From DATCMU01 sp036563245 (GTDB taxonomy: Bacteria > Pseudomonadota > Alphaproteobacteria > Rhizobiales > Devosiaceae), in assembly GCA_036563245.1 (NCBI GenBank), contig DATCMU010000009.1, positions 1 to 64,000 of the forward strand: a DNA stretch of 64,000 nucleotides, read 5' to 3'. Position numbers and translations under genes: made by a program. Under the pieces are notes generated by a model. That model was not told where the DNA came from. It made no database searches and was given only the letters and a program-made list of their open reading frames with translations. Of this stretch, positions 42,480 through 51,085 are shown piece by piece. Positions within the stretch are counted from its first letter, which is position 1; each line of letters opens with the position of its first letter.

Positions 42480-42908
42480 ATGAAGACGAAGAAAACCTGG
42501 ATTCTAGTTGCCGACCATTCGGGCGCGCGCGTGCTTGAAAATCACGGCCCCGAGAAGGGATTGCTCGAAGTGCCGGACATGTACTTCACCCAACAGGGCG
42601 AAACACCGGACACGACCCACCGATACTACATTCCGGCCATGCGGCACCGGTTCTTGCCGGGGCTTTGCGCCACCGACTGGCCGCGCGACCCCGCTCAGGA
42701 GCGCTTTGCCCGCGAGGTCGCCGAAGCGCTCAACGAGAAGTACCGGGAGGGCGCATTCGACCGGCTGGTGCTGGCGGGTTCGCCGCGCATGCTGCAGCAC
42801 CTGCGCTACCTTCTGTCCACCGATACCCGCCGCTGCCTGAAGGCCGAAGTGCCTGGCCTGGGCAAGGGCGACGTGGCCAAGCGCATCGACCCCGACTTGC
42901 TGGGGTGA
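42480..42908 (+). CDS. Host attachment family protein, second paralogue
   Basis: 142 residues with GGAGG before the ATG. Shares the N-terminal KTWILVADHSGARVLEN strand and the FDRLVLAGSPRMLQHLRYLLS helix with the preceding gene, clearly the same family but divergent in the middle, where a distinctive RYYIPAMRHRFLPGLCATDW insert appears. 124 bases separate the two genes, enough for a separate promoter. Role uncertain, as for the first copy. Confidence 0.83.
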   Translation: MKTKKTWILVADHSGARVLENHGPEKGLLEVPDMYFTQQGETPDTTHRYYIPAMRHRFLPGLCATDWPRDPAQERFAREVAEALNEKYREGAFDRLVLAGSPRMLQHLRYLLSTDTRRCLKAEVPGLGKGDVAKRIDPDLLG

Positions 42909-42915
42909 AGCAAAG

Positions 42916-43179
42916 CTAGCGATAGATTGCCCCGCGATTGCCTACCGCGACCACGAGCAGCACGAGTTCGCCGTCGTCAATGCGACAGACGATGCGCATG
43001 TCGCCGACGCGGTAACGCCAGTATTCGGATAGGCTGCCCTTCAGCGGCCCACCAAGCTGACGGGGGTTTTCAAGCTTCAAGAGGCGATCGTCGATGAAGC
43101 GTGTGACGCGATTCTGGTCTGTCTTGCTGAGTTTGCTCAGGTCTTTGAAAGCACCGCGGTCAAAGCGGACCGTCCACAC
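42916..43179 (-). CDS. RelE/ParE-family toxin
   Basis: 87 residues, RelE fold: WTVRFDRGAFKDLSKLSKTDQNRVTRF opening helix pair, then EYWRYRVGDMRIVCRI and VLLVVAVGNRGAIY strands. RelE toxins cleave mRNA at the ribosome or, in ParE members, block gyrase. The conserved arginine of YRVGDMRI is present. Second gene of the pair, three bases after the antitoxin gene. Convergent with the host-attachment gene. Confidence 0.9.
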   Translation of the reverse strand: MWTVRFDRGAFKDLSKLSKTDQNRVTRFIDDRLLKLENPRQLGGPLKGSLSEYWRYRVGDMRIVCRIDDGELVLLVVAVGNRGAIYR

Positions 43180-43182
43180 CCG

Positions 43183-43404
43183 TCAAACGTCCTGTTCGTC
43201 GGCGAAGAGTTCGGCCTTGACCTCATCCCAGGACATGGTCGGCCCCGGATTCTTCATCCTCTCGTCGGCCAGATAGGTATCTTCGAGATCCTCGATGTGC
43301 TCGACAATCGCTTCACGCGCATAGAAACTCTTGGTGCGGCCGGTCTTCTTGGCCAGGGCATCCAGGCGCTTCTCGATGTCTGGCGGCAGGCGCAGGGCAA
43401 GCAT
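43183..43404 (-). CDS. RelB/RHH-type antitoxin
   Basis: 73 residues. Ribbon-helix-helix N-terminus ALRLPPDIEKRLDALAKKTGRTKSFYAREAI, followed by an acidic toxin-binding tail (HIEDLEDTYLADERMK). It neutralises the downstream RelE-like toxin and would bind the palindrome just upstream. Start ATG 43404 is preceded by a GGGAC-type site. Confidence 0.9.
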   Translation of the reverse strand: MLALRLPPDIEKRLDALAKKTGRTKSFYAREAIVEHIEDLEDTYLADERMKNPGPTMSWDEVKAELFADEQDV

Positions 43405-43427
43405 GGCAGTGACTCCGAGGGACAGGT

Positions 43428-43443
43428 GCTATACATGTATAGC
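43428..43443. promoter_or_regulatory. Palindromic operator of the toxin-antitoxin operon
   Basis: Perfect 16-base palindrome GCTATACATGTATAGC, 24 bases before the antitoxin start. It contains a TATACA -10-like box on the - strand. RHH antitoxins usually bind such short symmetric sites to repress their own operon. Confidence 0.7.
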
Positions 43444-43526
43444 GTGATCACAGTTTGCCAGAGCACTTCATTTCTGTAAAGTCATTTCTGTTTCGTCATA
43501 TCGCTAGGATTGCGGTGTCAAGTTAA

Positions 43527-44255
43527 ATGACAATTTTTGATCCACAATTTCAAATAACTAGAAACGAGAAACGGCTGTTATTGCTTCTTGAGAAATTGTT
43601 GCTTGAGGAATGTGAAGAAATAGACAGAAATAACATTGACAACGATTCTGTGGCGTTGAGCGACGCCGAGGCGATGGAGCTTTCGGAGAGAATTGAAGAA
43701 CAAATTTCACAACAGGAATTCTGGAGGCGGGCGTCGTTTGTAGAGATGTTGGCAAAAGGGGATACAGCATCTGCGCGCGAACCCTATCTAGCGGGCCGAA
43801 CACGACAAGGTAAGACGCGCGCACTGGCTACGATGCAATATGAAGACTTTCTCGTCCGGTTAGGAATTGGAAACCGCAGATACACCAATACCTCGCGCAT
43901 GCCATTTGAACATTTCTTGCGGATGGAACAATTGTTGTTTTCCAAACTGGGTATTACTCCAAAAGGTGTGCAGCTCCTCTCTCGCTTCTTGAACCTGAAG
44001 CGGGATGAAATTGAACTAGCGCGAACGGGAGGTGGAGAACATGAAGCATCAAAGATACTTCCGCATCTTCGCTCGCTAACACCGAATTTTTTGCAACATC
44101 AGAGTATTGCGGAAATGGTGATGCGTAGGGATAAACTCGCCGGCGCGCTGACACTGTTTGCAAACATGACTGTCATTTTTACCACCCGTGACTGGAGCGC
44201 CACAGGCACTATGTCCACAATGGCGGGCGCGATAGGACTGGTTGGCGGAAACTAG
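43527..44255 (+). CDS. Hypothetical protein, AT-rich gene of unknown family
   Basis: 242 residues, soluble-looking. The N-terminal third is rich in Leu and Glu and may form a coiled coil (KRLLLLLEKLLLEECEEIDR). The middle has basic motifs (RTRQGKTRALATMQYEDFL). The last 40 residues are weakly hydrophobic (LAGALTLFANMTVIF). No helix-turn-helix, nuclease or ATPase motif was recognised. Composition is clearly more AT-rich than flanking genes, and it ends two bases from the convergent ettA stop, next to a toxin-antitoxin pair. Probably horizontally acquired; function unknown. Confidence 0.6.
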   Translation: MTIFDPQFQITRNEKRLLLLLEKLLLEECEEIDRNNIDNDSVALSDAEAMELSERIEEQISQQEFWRRASFVEMLAKGDTASAREPYLAGRTRQGKTRALATMQYEDFLVRLGIGNRRYTNTSRMPFEHFLRMEQLLFSKLGITPKGVQLLSRFLNLKRDEIELARTGGGEHEASKILPHLRSLTPNFLQHQSIAEMVMRRDKLAGALTLFANMTVIFTTRDWSATGTMSTMAGAIGLVGGN

Positions 44256-44257
44256 CG

Positions 44258-45913
44258 CTAGCGCGTCAGTGGCTTGTACTTGATCCGCTTGGGGTTCACC
44301 GCGTCCGCGCCGAGGCGGCGCACCTTGTCGGCCTCGTAGTCGGCGAAATTGCCCTCGAACCATTCCACATGGCTGTCGCCCTCGAAGGCCAGCATGTGGG
44401 TGGCGAGGCGGTCGAGGAACATGCGGTCGTGGGAAATGATCACCGCGCAGCCGGCGAATTCTTCCAGCGCCTCTTCAAGCGCTGCGAGGGTTTCGGTATC
44501 GAGGTCGTTGGTCGGTTCGTCGAGCAGCAGCACATTGGCGCCCGATTTCAGCATCTTGGCCAGGTGCACGCGGTTGCGCTGCCCGCCTGAGAGATTGCCC
44601 ACCTTCTGTTGCTGGTCGGCGCCCTTGAAGTTGAACGAGGAGACGTAGGCGCGCGAATTCACCTCGCGCTTGCCCAGCATCAGCACGTCGTTGCCGCCCG
44701 AGATTTCCTCCCACACCGTCTTGTTGGGATTGAGCGTGTCGCGGCTCTGGTCGACATAGCCAAGGTGCACGCTGTCGCCCACCGTGATCGTGCCGCCATC
44801 GGGTTCTTCCTGTCCGGTCAGCATCTTGAACAGGGTCGACTTGCCCGCCCCGTTCGGCCCGATCACGCCCACGATGCCGCCTGGCGGCAGCTTGAAGCTG
44901 AGATCGTCGATCAAGAGATGGTCGCCATAGCCCTTCCTGAGGTTCGCCGCATCGATCACGTTCTGCCCGAGACGCTCGCCCGGCGGAATGACGATCTGCG
45001 CCGAGGACGAACTGGTCCGCGCCTCGTTGACCCTGACCAGTTCGTCATAGGCCTTGATGCGCGCCTTGGACTTGGTCTGGCGGGCCTGCGGGCTCTGCCC
45101 CAGCCATTCCTTTTCGCGCTGCAGCACCTTCATGCGGGCCGCGTCCTCGCGCTGTTCCTGGGCGAAACGCTTGGTCTTCTGCTCGAGGTAGGCGGAGTAA
45201 TTGCCCTCGTAGGGGATGCCGCGGCCACGGTCGAGCTCGAGGATCCAGCCCGTGACATTGTCGAGGAAATAACGGTCGTGGGTGACGATCAGTACCGCGC
45301 CGGGGAATTCGCGCAGGTGCTTTTCCAGCCAGCCGGTGGTTTCGGCATCGAGATGGTTGGTCGGCTCGTCGAGCAGCAGCAGGTCTGGCGCGCTCAGCAG
45401 CAACTGGCACAGCGCCACGCGGCGCTTCTCGCCGCCCGAGAGGTTGTCGACCGTCGCGTCGGCCGGCGGGCAACCCAGCGCCTCCATGGCCATCTCGACC
45501 CTTGAATCGAGATCCCAGAGATTTTCCGCATCTATCTGATCCTGCAGCTTTGCTGCCTCGTCGGCGGTCTCGTCCGAATAGTCCATCATCAACTCGTTGT
45601 ACCGGTCGATGATGGCCTTCTTCTCGGCGACGCCGGTCATCACGTTGCCCATCACGTTCAACGCGGGATCAAGCTGCGGCTCCTGCGGCAGGTAGCCCAC
45701 CTTGGCGCCCTCGGCGGCCCAGGCCTCGCCGGTGAACTCGGTGTCAAGGCCCGCCATGATCTTGAGAAGCGTCGACTTGCCCGAGCCGTTGGGGCCGAGC
45801 ACGCCGATCTTGGCGTCGGGGTAGAAACTGAGATTGACGTTGTCCAGAACCTTCTTGCCGCCCGAATAGGCCTTGGACAAGCCGTGCATGTGATAGATGA
45901 ACTGACGGGCCAT
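44258..45913 (-). CDS. ettA: Energy-dependent translational throttle protein EttA (ABC-F)
   Basis: Soluble twin-ATPase that binds the ribosomal E site and gates the first steps of elongation according to ATP level. 551 residues from ATG 45913; a longer frame to 45991 adds 26 unlikely residues. First cassette has GPNGSGKST and LSGGEKRRVALC; second has GPNGAGKST and LSGGQRNRVHLA. The EttA-type segment RGIPYEGNYSAYLEQK and the linker with RTSSSSAQIVIPPGERLG are present. Its stop faces an AT-rich gene. Confidence 0.95.
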   Translation of the reverse strand: MARQFIYHMHGLSKAYSGGKKVLDNVNLSFYPDAKIGVLGPNGSGKSTLLKIMAGLDTEFTGEAWAAEGAKVGYLPQEPQLDPALNVMGNVMTGVAEKKAIIDRYNELMMDYSDETADEAAKLQDQIDAENLWDLDSRVEMAMEALGCPPADATVDNLSGGEKRRVALCQLLLSAPDLLLLDEPTNHLDAETTGWLEKHLREFPGAVLIVTHDRYFLDNVTGWILELDRGRGIPYEGNYSAYLEQKTKRFAQEQREDAARMKVLQREKEWLGQSPQARQTKSKARIKAYDELVRVNEARTSSSSAQIVIPPGERLGQNVIDAANLRKGYGDHLLIDDLSFKLPPGGIVGVIGPNGAGKSTLFKMLTGQEEPDGGTITVGDSVHLGYVDQSRDTLNPNKTVWEEISGGNDVLMLGKREVNSRAYVSSFNFKGADQQQKVGNLSGGQRNRVHLAKMLKSGANVLLLDEPTNDLDTETLAALEEALEEFAGCAVIISHDRMFLDRLATHMLAFEGDSHVEWFEGNFADYEADKVRRLGADAVNPKRIKYKPLTR

Positions 45914-46017
45914 GGGACCGGGACCTCTTTGTGTTTCTGAACGTGTCGGGATATCGGCGGCTTGTTTAGGCGATTGCGGCTGGTCCCGCAATCGCCCCGT
46001 TCTGCAAGGGGGCCGTT

Positions 46018-46308
46018 TCAGGCGTCGTGCAGCGCCTCAAGTCCGGGTGCGGTCTTGGAGACGATGAACTCCGTCACCTGATATTCGGCAAGGCCCTGCT
46101 GGCGGAAGGGATCCTCGTCCAGCACCTTTTCGAGCACCGGCAGGCTCTCCGCGCGGGCCAGGATGATGCCGCCCGTGCGCGGCTCCTTGCGGCCCGAGGC
46201 GATGAAGGTGCCGTTGGCGTAGTACTTGTCCAGGAAAGCGATATGCGCGTCGCGCGCCGCGTCGATCCGGTCGAGACCGACCACATAGTGAAGGGAAACG
46301 ATGAACAT
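46018..46308 (-). CDS. YciI family protein
   Basis: 96 residues from ATG 46308 (MFIVSLHYVVGLDRIDA); a frame to 46365 adds unlikely residues. YciI-like ferredoxin-fold proteins: conserved HIAFLDKYYANGTFIASGR and the DPFRQQGLAEYQVTEF tail with the characteristic DPF motif. Usually small dimers of uncertain enzymatic role. Separated from ettA by 104 bases. Confidence 0.9.
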   Translation of the reverse strand: MFIVSLHYVVGLDRIDAARDAHIAFLDKYYANGTFIASGRKEPRTGGIILARAESLPVLEKVLDEDPFRQQGLAEYQVTEFIVSKTAPGLEALHDA

Positions 46309-46369
46309 GATGAGCCTGCTCGCTGTGGTTTCAGGCGCGAGTCGGCGCCCGCGCGGGCGGCACATTAGA

Positions 46370-46414
46370 GCATGTTCAGAAAAAGTGGATACCGGTTTTC
46401 CGGTTCGAACATGC
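46370..46414. repeat. Dispersed 45-base inverted repeat, copy C
   Basis: Third copy of the hairpin seen at 1484-1528 and 6304-6348: arms GCATGTTC and GAACATGC around a nearly complementary inner arm (AAAAAG... TTTTCC). The second and third parts of the composite repeat are absent here. Lies between the YciI-like gene's upstream region and the DUF2461 gene end. Confidence 0.8.
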
Positions 46415-46461
46415 GATCACCAGAAACGCGCGGCAAGCCACGGGCAAGTGGCCTTGCGCGT

Positions 46462-47148
46462 TCACGCCGCCACTTCGGCCATCAGCCATTGCCCGAGCGG
46501 CCACATGTTGGAAAAGTGGGTGAAGCAGGTATCGGCGAAATCCTCGGCAAGGGCGCTTTCCGCCGGCAATTCGTGCATTGCGATCAGCCCCTCGTACAAG
46601 AGGTATTCCGCCCGCTCCCCTTCGGCCTCGAAACCGCGCGGTGGCTTCTTTCGGGTCTTCTCCCCGATGGTATACGGCCCGGCGGCGCGCACCTTCTCAA
46701 CAGCCGCCAGCAAGCCATTGCCCGCCCGCTTGTGCTGCACCGCATAGCGGAAGCGTTCCAGCTCGGGCTTCTGCAGGTTGTGCATCCCCACCGCGAAGAA
46801 CACCCTTTCCGGGCTGATCTGAACGTAGAACCCCGGCTGGTCCCAGGCCCGCCGCTCCCCGTGCCAGAACCACAGGCCCAGATGGGTCTTGTAGGGTGAC
46901 TTGTCCTTTGAGAACCGCGCATCGCGATTGATCCGCCACAGCGAGCCGTTCACCCTGGGCGCGAACTGCACATCCGGCGCGATCGTGCGCAGCCGAGGCC
47001 CCATGGTCTCGATGAAGGCGAAGGCGGGACCGGTATATCCCGCCTCATAGTCGGCCCGGTGCGCTTCGAACCACGCCTTCTCGTTGTGTGCCGCAAGTCC
47101 GCGCAGGAAATCGAGAGTGATTTGCGGAAAACCCTTGAATTCGGCCAT
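46462..47148 (-). CDS. DUF2461 family protein
   Basis: 228 residues, the standard family length. DUF2461 signatures: FPQITLDFLRGLAAHNEKAW near the N-terminus, INRDARFSKDKSPYKTHLGL in the middle, and GFYVQISPERVFFAVGM. Function is unproven across the family. No partner gene; the divergent neighbour is a TolB-like protein. ATG 47148 starts directly at MAEFKGFP, the usual start. Confidence 0.88.
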   Translation of the reverse strand: MAEFKGFPQITLDFLRGLAAHNEKAWFEAHRADYEAGYTGPAFAFIETMGPRLRTIAPDVQFAPRVNGSLWRINRDARFSKDKSPYKTHLGLWFWHGERRAWDQPGFYVQISPERVFFAVGMHNLQKPELERFRYAVQHKRAGNGLLAAVEKVRAAGPYTIGEKTRKKPPRGFEAEGERAEYLLYEGLIAMHELPAESALAEDFADTCFTHFSNMWPLGQWLMAEVAA

Positions 47149-47274
47149 GTTTCACCCCGTCTGAAACCCGATCGCAGCATAGACCGGGATTGGCGTCGCG
47201 CCTACCGATTGCGCCGTGCGCTGGCTTGCGTCAAGCTTGCCGCCCACCAGACTCAACAGCTGATCGTACCCAAC

Positions 47275-48189
47275 ATGCCGAACGCAATTTCAATGCGCCC
47301 TCGTCAGCCGAGGCGTCAACTGGCGCCGGGCCAGGTCTCCGAACTCACCGTGATCGACCGCAACGGCTCCAATCGCACCGTGATCTATGAGACCGCCGAA
47401 CTGATCGAGGCGCCGAACTGGTCGCCGGACGGCAAATGGCTGGTGTTCAATGCCGACGGGCGGCTGTTCCGCATCTCGCCGGACGGGGCCGATGGGCCGC
47501 ACCGCATCAATACCGCGCCGGTCGAGAACCTCAACAACGACCACGTGATCTCGCCCGACGGCGCGACGATCCATCTCAGCGCCGGCGGCCATCTCTATCG
47601 CGTTCCGTTCTCGGGCGGTGCGCCGGTCCGGGTCTCCAACGATCACGACCCGGCGTGCGATTTCGGCCACTACCTGCACGGCATCTCTCCCGACGGCGCG
47701 ACGCTGAGTTACGTAGGGCTGGAGAAAGGACCTGACGGCAAGACCATATTCCGCATCTACACCATTCCCGCCGGCGGCGGGCCAGATACGGTGCTGACCG
47801 ATGGAGCGTGTCCGGTCGACGGACCGGAATTCTCGGCGGACGGGCAATGGATCTATTTCAACTCCGAGGCCGCCGCCACACGCCCCGGCCACGCCCAGGT
47901 TTTCCGCATGCGTCCGGACGGCTCGGGACGCGAACAACTCACCAGCGACGAGCGGGTCAACTGGTTCCCGCATTGCGCCCCGGATGGCACGATTGCCTAT
48001 GTGAGCTTCCCGCCCGGCACGACCGGGCACCCCGCGGACAAACAGGTAGTCCTCAGGGTGATGGATGCGGATGGAGCGAACATGCGCGACATCGCGACCC
48101 TTTTCGGCGGTCAGGGCACGATCAACGTCAATTCATGGGCCCCGGACAGCAAGAGGCTTGCCTATGTCGCCTATCCGATGGCGGGCTGA
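47275..48189 (+). CDS. TolB-like beta-propeller protein (WD40-like PD40 repeats)
   Basis: 304 residues. Several TolB-type PD40 blades: APNWSPDGKWLVFNADGRLFRI, GPEFSADGQWIYFNSEA, and SWAPDSKRLAYVAYP. No signal peptide is visible, so it is likely cytoplasmic, unlike TolB itself; related standalone propellers occur in many bacteria with unknown substrate. Start at ATG 47275 is chosen because upstream sequence is unrelated; ATG 47293 is an alternative and no ribosome site was seen for either. The end overlaps the convergent oxidoreductase gene by 19 bases. Confidence 0.75.
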   Translation: MPNAISMRPRQPRRQLAPGQVSELTVIDRNGSNRTVIYETAELIEAPNWSPDGKWLVFNADGRLFRISPDGADGPHRINTAPVENLNNDHVISPDGATIHLSAGGHLYRVPFSGGAPVRVSNDHDPACDFGHYLHGISPDGATLSYVGLEKGPDGKTIFRIYTIPAGGGPDTVLTDGACPVDGPEFSADGQWIYFNSEAAATRPGHAQVFRMRPDGSGREQLTSDERVNWFPHCAPDGTIAYVSFPPGTTGHPADKQVVLRVMDADGANMRDIATLFGGQGTINVNSWAPDSKRLAYVAYPMAG

Positions 48190-50426
48190 GCGCGGGCGCC
48201 TTCCTTCAGGGCCCCGTTGCCGGGCTTTTCGACCCACACCCTGACCGACTTGAAGGCCGGGGTCTTGCTGCGCGGATCGGCCTCTTGCCCGGTCAGTATG
48301 TTGGCTTCGGGGAAATAGGCCATCGCGGAGCCCGGAGGCAGATCGAAGGCCAGCGCGGTCACGCCCACCATGCGCCCGCTCTGCGAGCACACGTCCACCG
48401 TCGAACCGTCGGCTATGCCGCGCGCCTGCATGTCCGAGGCATTGAGCAGGACAGACCAGCGCCCGGCATTGCGGCGATAGCTGTCCTTCTCTTCATAGAT
48501 GATGGTGTTGAATTGCCCCTCGCTGCGTATCGTGGCCAGCGTGAGCACGCCGTCGCGTTCGCGCCCCGCCCCGTTTCCCCTCGTGATGGGCGTGACCTGG
48601 AAGCGGGCCCTGCCCTCGGGCAGGTCGAACCGGGGGGCGTGCATGAGGCGATTGCGGATGTGGAACTCGCGCCTGGCGACATCGATGTCCGCCAGCTCCT
48701 CCATGCCGGGTACGATCCTGGCGATCGCATCGCGCGTTCGCGCGTGCTGCTTGAACCCCGCGAAGTCGACAGGCGCATCCGGCATCATTGCGCTTGCCAG
48801 GTCCGCAAGGATGTGGGTTTCGGGGCGCACATTGTCGAGCCGCCCGATCCCCCCGTCGCTGAGCCGGACGAAGTTGAACATCGACTCCTGGGTCGTGGGC
48901 TGCCACTCCTCGTCGCGCGCGGTCACCGGCAGGATCAGTGCCTCACCGCCGTCCAGCCCGTGAACATGGCCGCGATTGAGGGTGGTGGTGAGAAAGACCT
49001 TCAACCCGATCCGCGACAGGGCTTCGCCCGCCCAGGCGGTATTCGGCGAGGCTTCGTAGAGGTTGCCACCCATGATGAGCGCGCAATCCACACTGCCCGC
49101 CGCCGCCGCCCGCATGCATGCAAGAGTGTCCATGCCCCCGCCCCTTGGCAGGTTCACGCCGTAATGGTTCTCGAGCGCGGCAAGCACCGTCTCCGCAAGC
49201 ACCGGCTTCACGCCGATCGTGCCGACGCCCTGGACATTGGAATGCCCACGCAAGGGCAGAAGCCCCGCGAACCGCTTTCCGATCATGCCGCGCAAGAGTG
49301 CAAGATTGGCGACCGCCTCGACATTGGCGACCCCGTGCGCGTGGTGCGTGAGCCCCATGCCCCAGGCAAACACCGCGTTGCGCGAACGTGCGTAAAGGGC
49401 CGCGACGCGCATCAACTCGCTTTCGGAAACGCCGCACCGCGCTTCGATATCCGCGAAATCGAGCGCGTCGAGGTCAGCCTTGAAGGCCTCGTATCCCGCT
49501 GTGTGGCTTGCGATGAAATCGTCCGCCTCCGCGCCGAGCGCCAGCACGGCCTTGGCCAGCCCCTTGAGCAGGGCGACGTCTTCTCCGATACGCGGCTGCA
49601 GGAAGTCGGAGGCAATCTCGGTGCCGCCGGCAATCATGGACTTCGGGCTCTTGGGGACCGCGAACTTCATCAGGCCCGGTTCGCGGGCGGGATTGATTAC
49701 CACCACGTCCCCGCCCCTGTCGCGGCACGCCTTGAGCATGTGGATGAAGCGCGGATGGTTCGAGGCCGGGTTGGCCCCGATCACGAAGATCAGGTCGGCG
49801 CCCTCGAGGTCCGCGAGTTCCACGGTGGCCGTGCCCTTGCCGATGGTCGTGCCCAGGCCCTCGCTCGTCGCCTGGTGGCAATAATAAGAGCAGTTGTTCA
49901 CATTGTTGGTGCCGTAGGCACGGGCCATCAACTGGAAAAGGAATGCAGCCTCGTTCGAGGACCGCCCCGAAGAATAGAAGAAAGTCCGGTCAGGCGAAGT
50001 GGCGCGAAATCCCGCTGCGGCGCGAGCGATTGCCCAATCCCAGGTGACCGGGGTGAACCTGTCCGAATCCGCGGCCTTGTGGATCGGTGAATTGAGTCGG
50101 CCAAGGCTCTCGATTTCCCGGCCGGTCAGCTCCTTCAGGTCCTTCAGGCCGTGCTCGAAAATCTCCAGCGGGATGGCCGGCTGGATGTCGGTCGATTGCG
50201 CCTGCACACTCTTGTTGCAGACCGAGGGGAACTCGCCAAGTTCGTTGACCATGCCCCCGTTCTGGCCGCCCATGCCATAGGCGCAGGCCTTGCACGTGTT
50301 CTTCGCGGTCAGCGCCTTGGCCGCCTTGCCCACGCCGATACGCGATACGGTCCTGAGCGTGTAGAGAACTTTCTTCGCGCCGCCACCGATCACCGGCCGC
50401 TCACCATGTGCCCGCCGATCCGCCAT
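48171..50426 (-). CDS. FdhF/YdeP-family molybdopterin oxidoreductase
   Basis: 751 residues, a single-subunit protein of the YdeP branch of the DMSO-reductase superfamily binding molybdopterin guanine dinucleotide. Iron-sulfur-type cysteines occur in NTCKACAYGMGG...SVCN; then AYGTNNVNNCSYYCHQATSEG, the YdeP-type block, and IGANPASNHPRF. The C-terminal domain starts near LATIRSEGQFNTIIYEEKD. E. coli YdeP is linked to acid resistance; the reaction is not known. A cytoplasmic location is inferred as no Tat signal is seen. No fdhD or accessory gene is adjacent. Confidence 0.9.
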   Translation of the reverse strand: MADRRAHGERPVIGGGAKKVLYTLRTVSRIGVGKAAKALTAKNTCKACAYGMGGQNGGMVNELGEFPSVCNKSVQAQSTDIQPAIPLEIFEHGLKDLKELTGREIESLGRLNSPIHKAADSDRFTPVTWDWAIARAAAGFRATSPDRTFFYSSGRSSNEAAFLFQLMARAYGTNNVNNCSYYCHQATSEGLGTTIGKGTATVELADLEGADLIFVIGANPASNHPRFIHMLKACRDRGGDVVVINPAREPGLMKFAVPKSPKSMIAGGTEIASDFLQPRIGEDVALLKGLAKAVLALGAEADDFIASHTAGYEAFKADLDALDFADIEARCGVSESELMRVAALYARSRNAVFAWGMGLTHHAHGVANVEAVANLALLRGMIGKRFAGLLPLRGHSNVQGVGTIGVKPVLAETVLAALENHYGVNLPRGGGMDTLACMRAAAAGSVDCALIMGGNLYEASPNTAWAGEALSRIGLKVFLTTTLNRGHVHGLDGGEALILPVTARDEEWQPTTQESMFNFVRLSDGGIGRLDNVRPETHILADLASAMMPDAPVDFAGFKQHARTRDAIARIVPGMEELADIDVARREFHIRNRLMHAPRFDLPEGRARFQVTPITRGNGAGRERDGVLTLATIRSEGQFNTIIYEEKDSYRRNAGRWSVLLNASDMQARGIADGSTVDVCSQSGRMVGVTALAFDLPPGSAMAYFPEANILTGQEADPRSKTPAFKSVRVWVEKPGNGALKEGARAQPAIG

Positions 50427-50496
50427 CAGCCCCTCCCAAACCCTTCATGCCCAATAAATGCTGCGAGCAACGAATGACCAGTGCCTCGGAGCCTTG

Positions 50497-50961
50497 TCAT
50501 ACCGGAAGCCCGGTGCGGGCCTTGACCTCGCGAATGCTCATGTTGGAGTGCACGCGCGCCACGCCGGGCAGGCGCGCCACCAGCCGCCTGTGCAGGCGTT
50601 CGAAATCCTCGGAGTCGCGGCATACGACCCTGAGGATATAGTCCGAAGTCCCCGCCATCAGGTGGCATTCCAGCACTTCGGGAATGTCGAGCACGGCCTG
50701 CTCGAACGCATCCAGCGAAGGCTCGCTCTGGCTCGACAGTGAAACCTCGATGAAGAACTGCATGGCGAAGCCAAGCTGCTCGCGATTGAGCTCGGCACGA
50801 TAGCCAAGGATCAGCCCGCTTTCCTCAAGGGTCTTCAGCCTGCGGTGGCACGCCGAGGCGCTGAGGCCGACCGCCTCGCCCAGTTCCGCAACGCTTTGCC
50901 GGCAGTCCGCCTGCACCCGCCGAAGGATACTGCGGTCGATGGCATCAAGATGCAATTCCAT
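50497..50961 (-). CDS. Lrp/AsnC-family regulator, probable AldR
   Basis: 154 residues: N-terminal helix-turn-helix (LDAIDRSILRRVQADCRQSVAELGEAVGLSASACHRR spans it) and a RAM amino-acid-binding domain (EVLECHLMAGTSDYILRVVCRD). Divergent from alanine dehydrogenase with a palindrome between them, the arrangement of AldR-type regulators that induce ald with L-alanine. The assignment to ald is inferred from position. Confidence 0.88.
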   Translation of the reverse strand: MELHLDAIDRSILRRVQADCRQSVAELGEAVGLSASACHRRLKTLEESGLILGYRAELNREQLGFAMQFFIEVSLSSQSEPSLDAFEQAVLDIPEVLECHLMAGTSDYILRVVCRDSEDFERLHRRLVARLPGVARVHSNMSIREVKARTGLPV

Positions 50962-50973
50962 TGCGTGTTACTC

Positions 50974-50993
50974 GACATAATTCGAATTTTGTC
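50974..50993. promoter_or_regulatory. Near-perfect palindrome in the regulator-ald intergenic region
   Basis: 20-base dyad GACA-N12-TGTC centred on AATTCGAATT with one mismatched pair, 13 bases before the Lrp-family gene and about 90 bases before ald. Likely binding site for the divergent Lrp/AsnC regulator. Confidence 0.55.
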
Positions 50994-51085
50994 CCGAAGT
51001 AGAGCGGATCGATAGCGAGTTTGCAAGAAAATCCCGGTCCCGATGTGCCACAATTTGCAATATTACGAACAGGGAGGGTCTCGCG

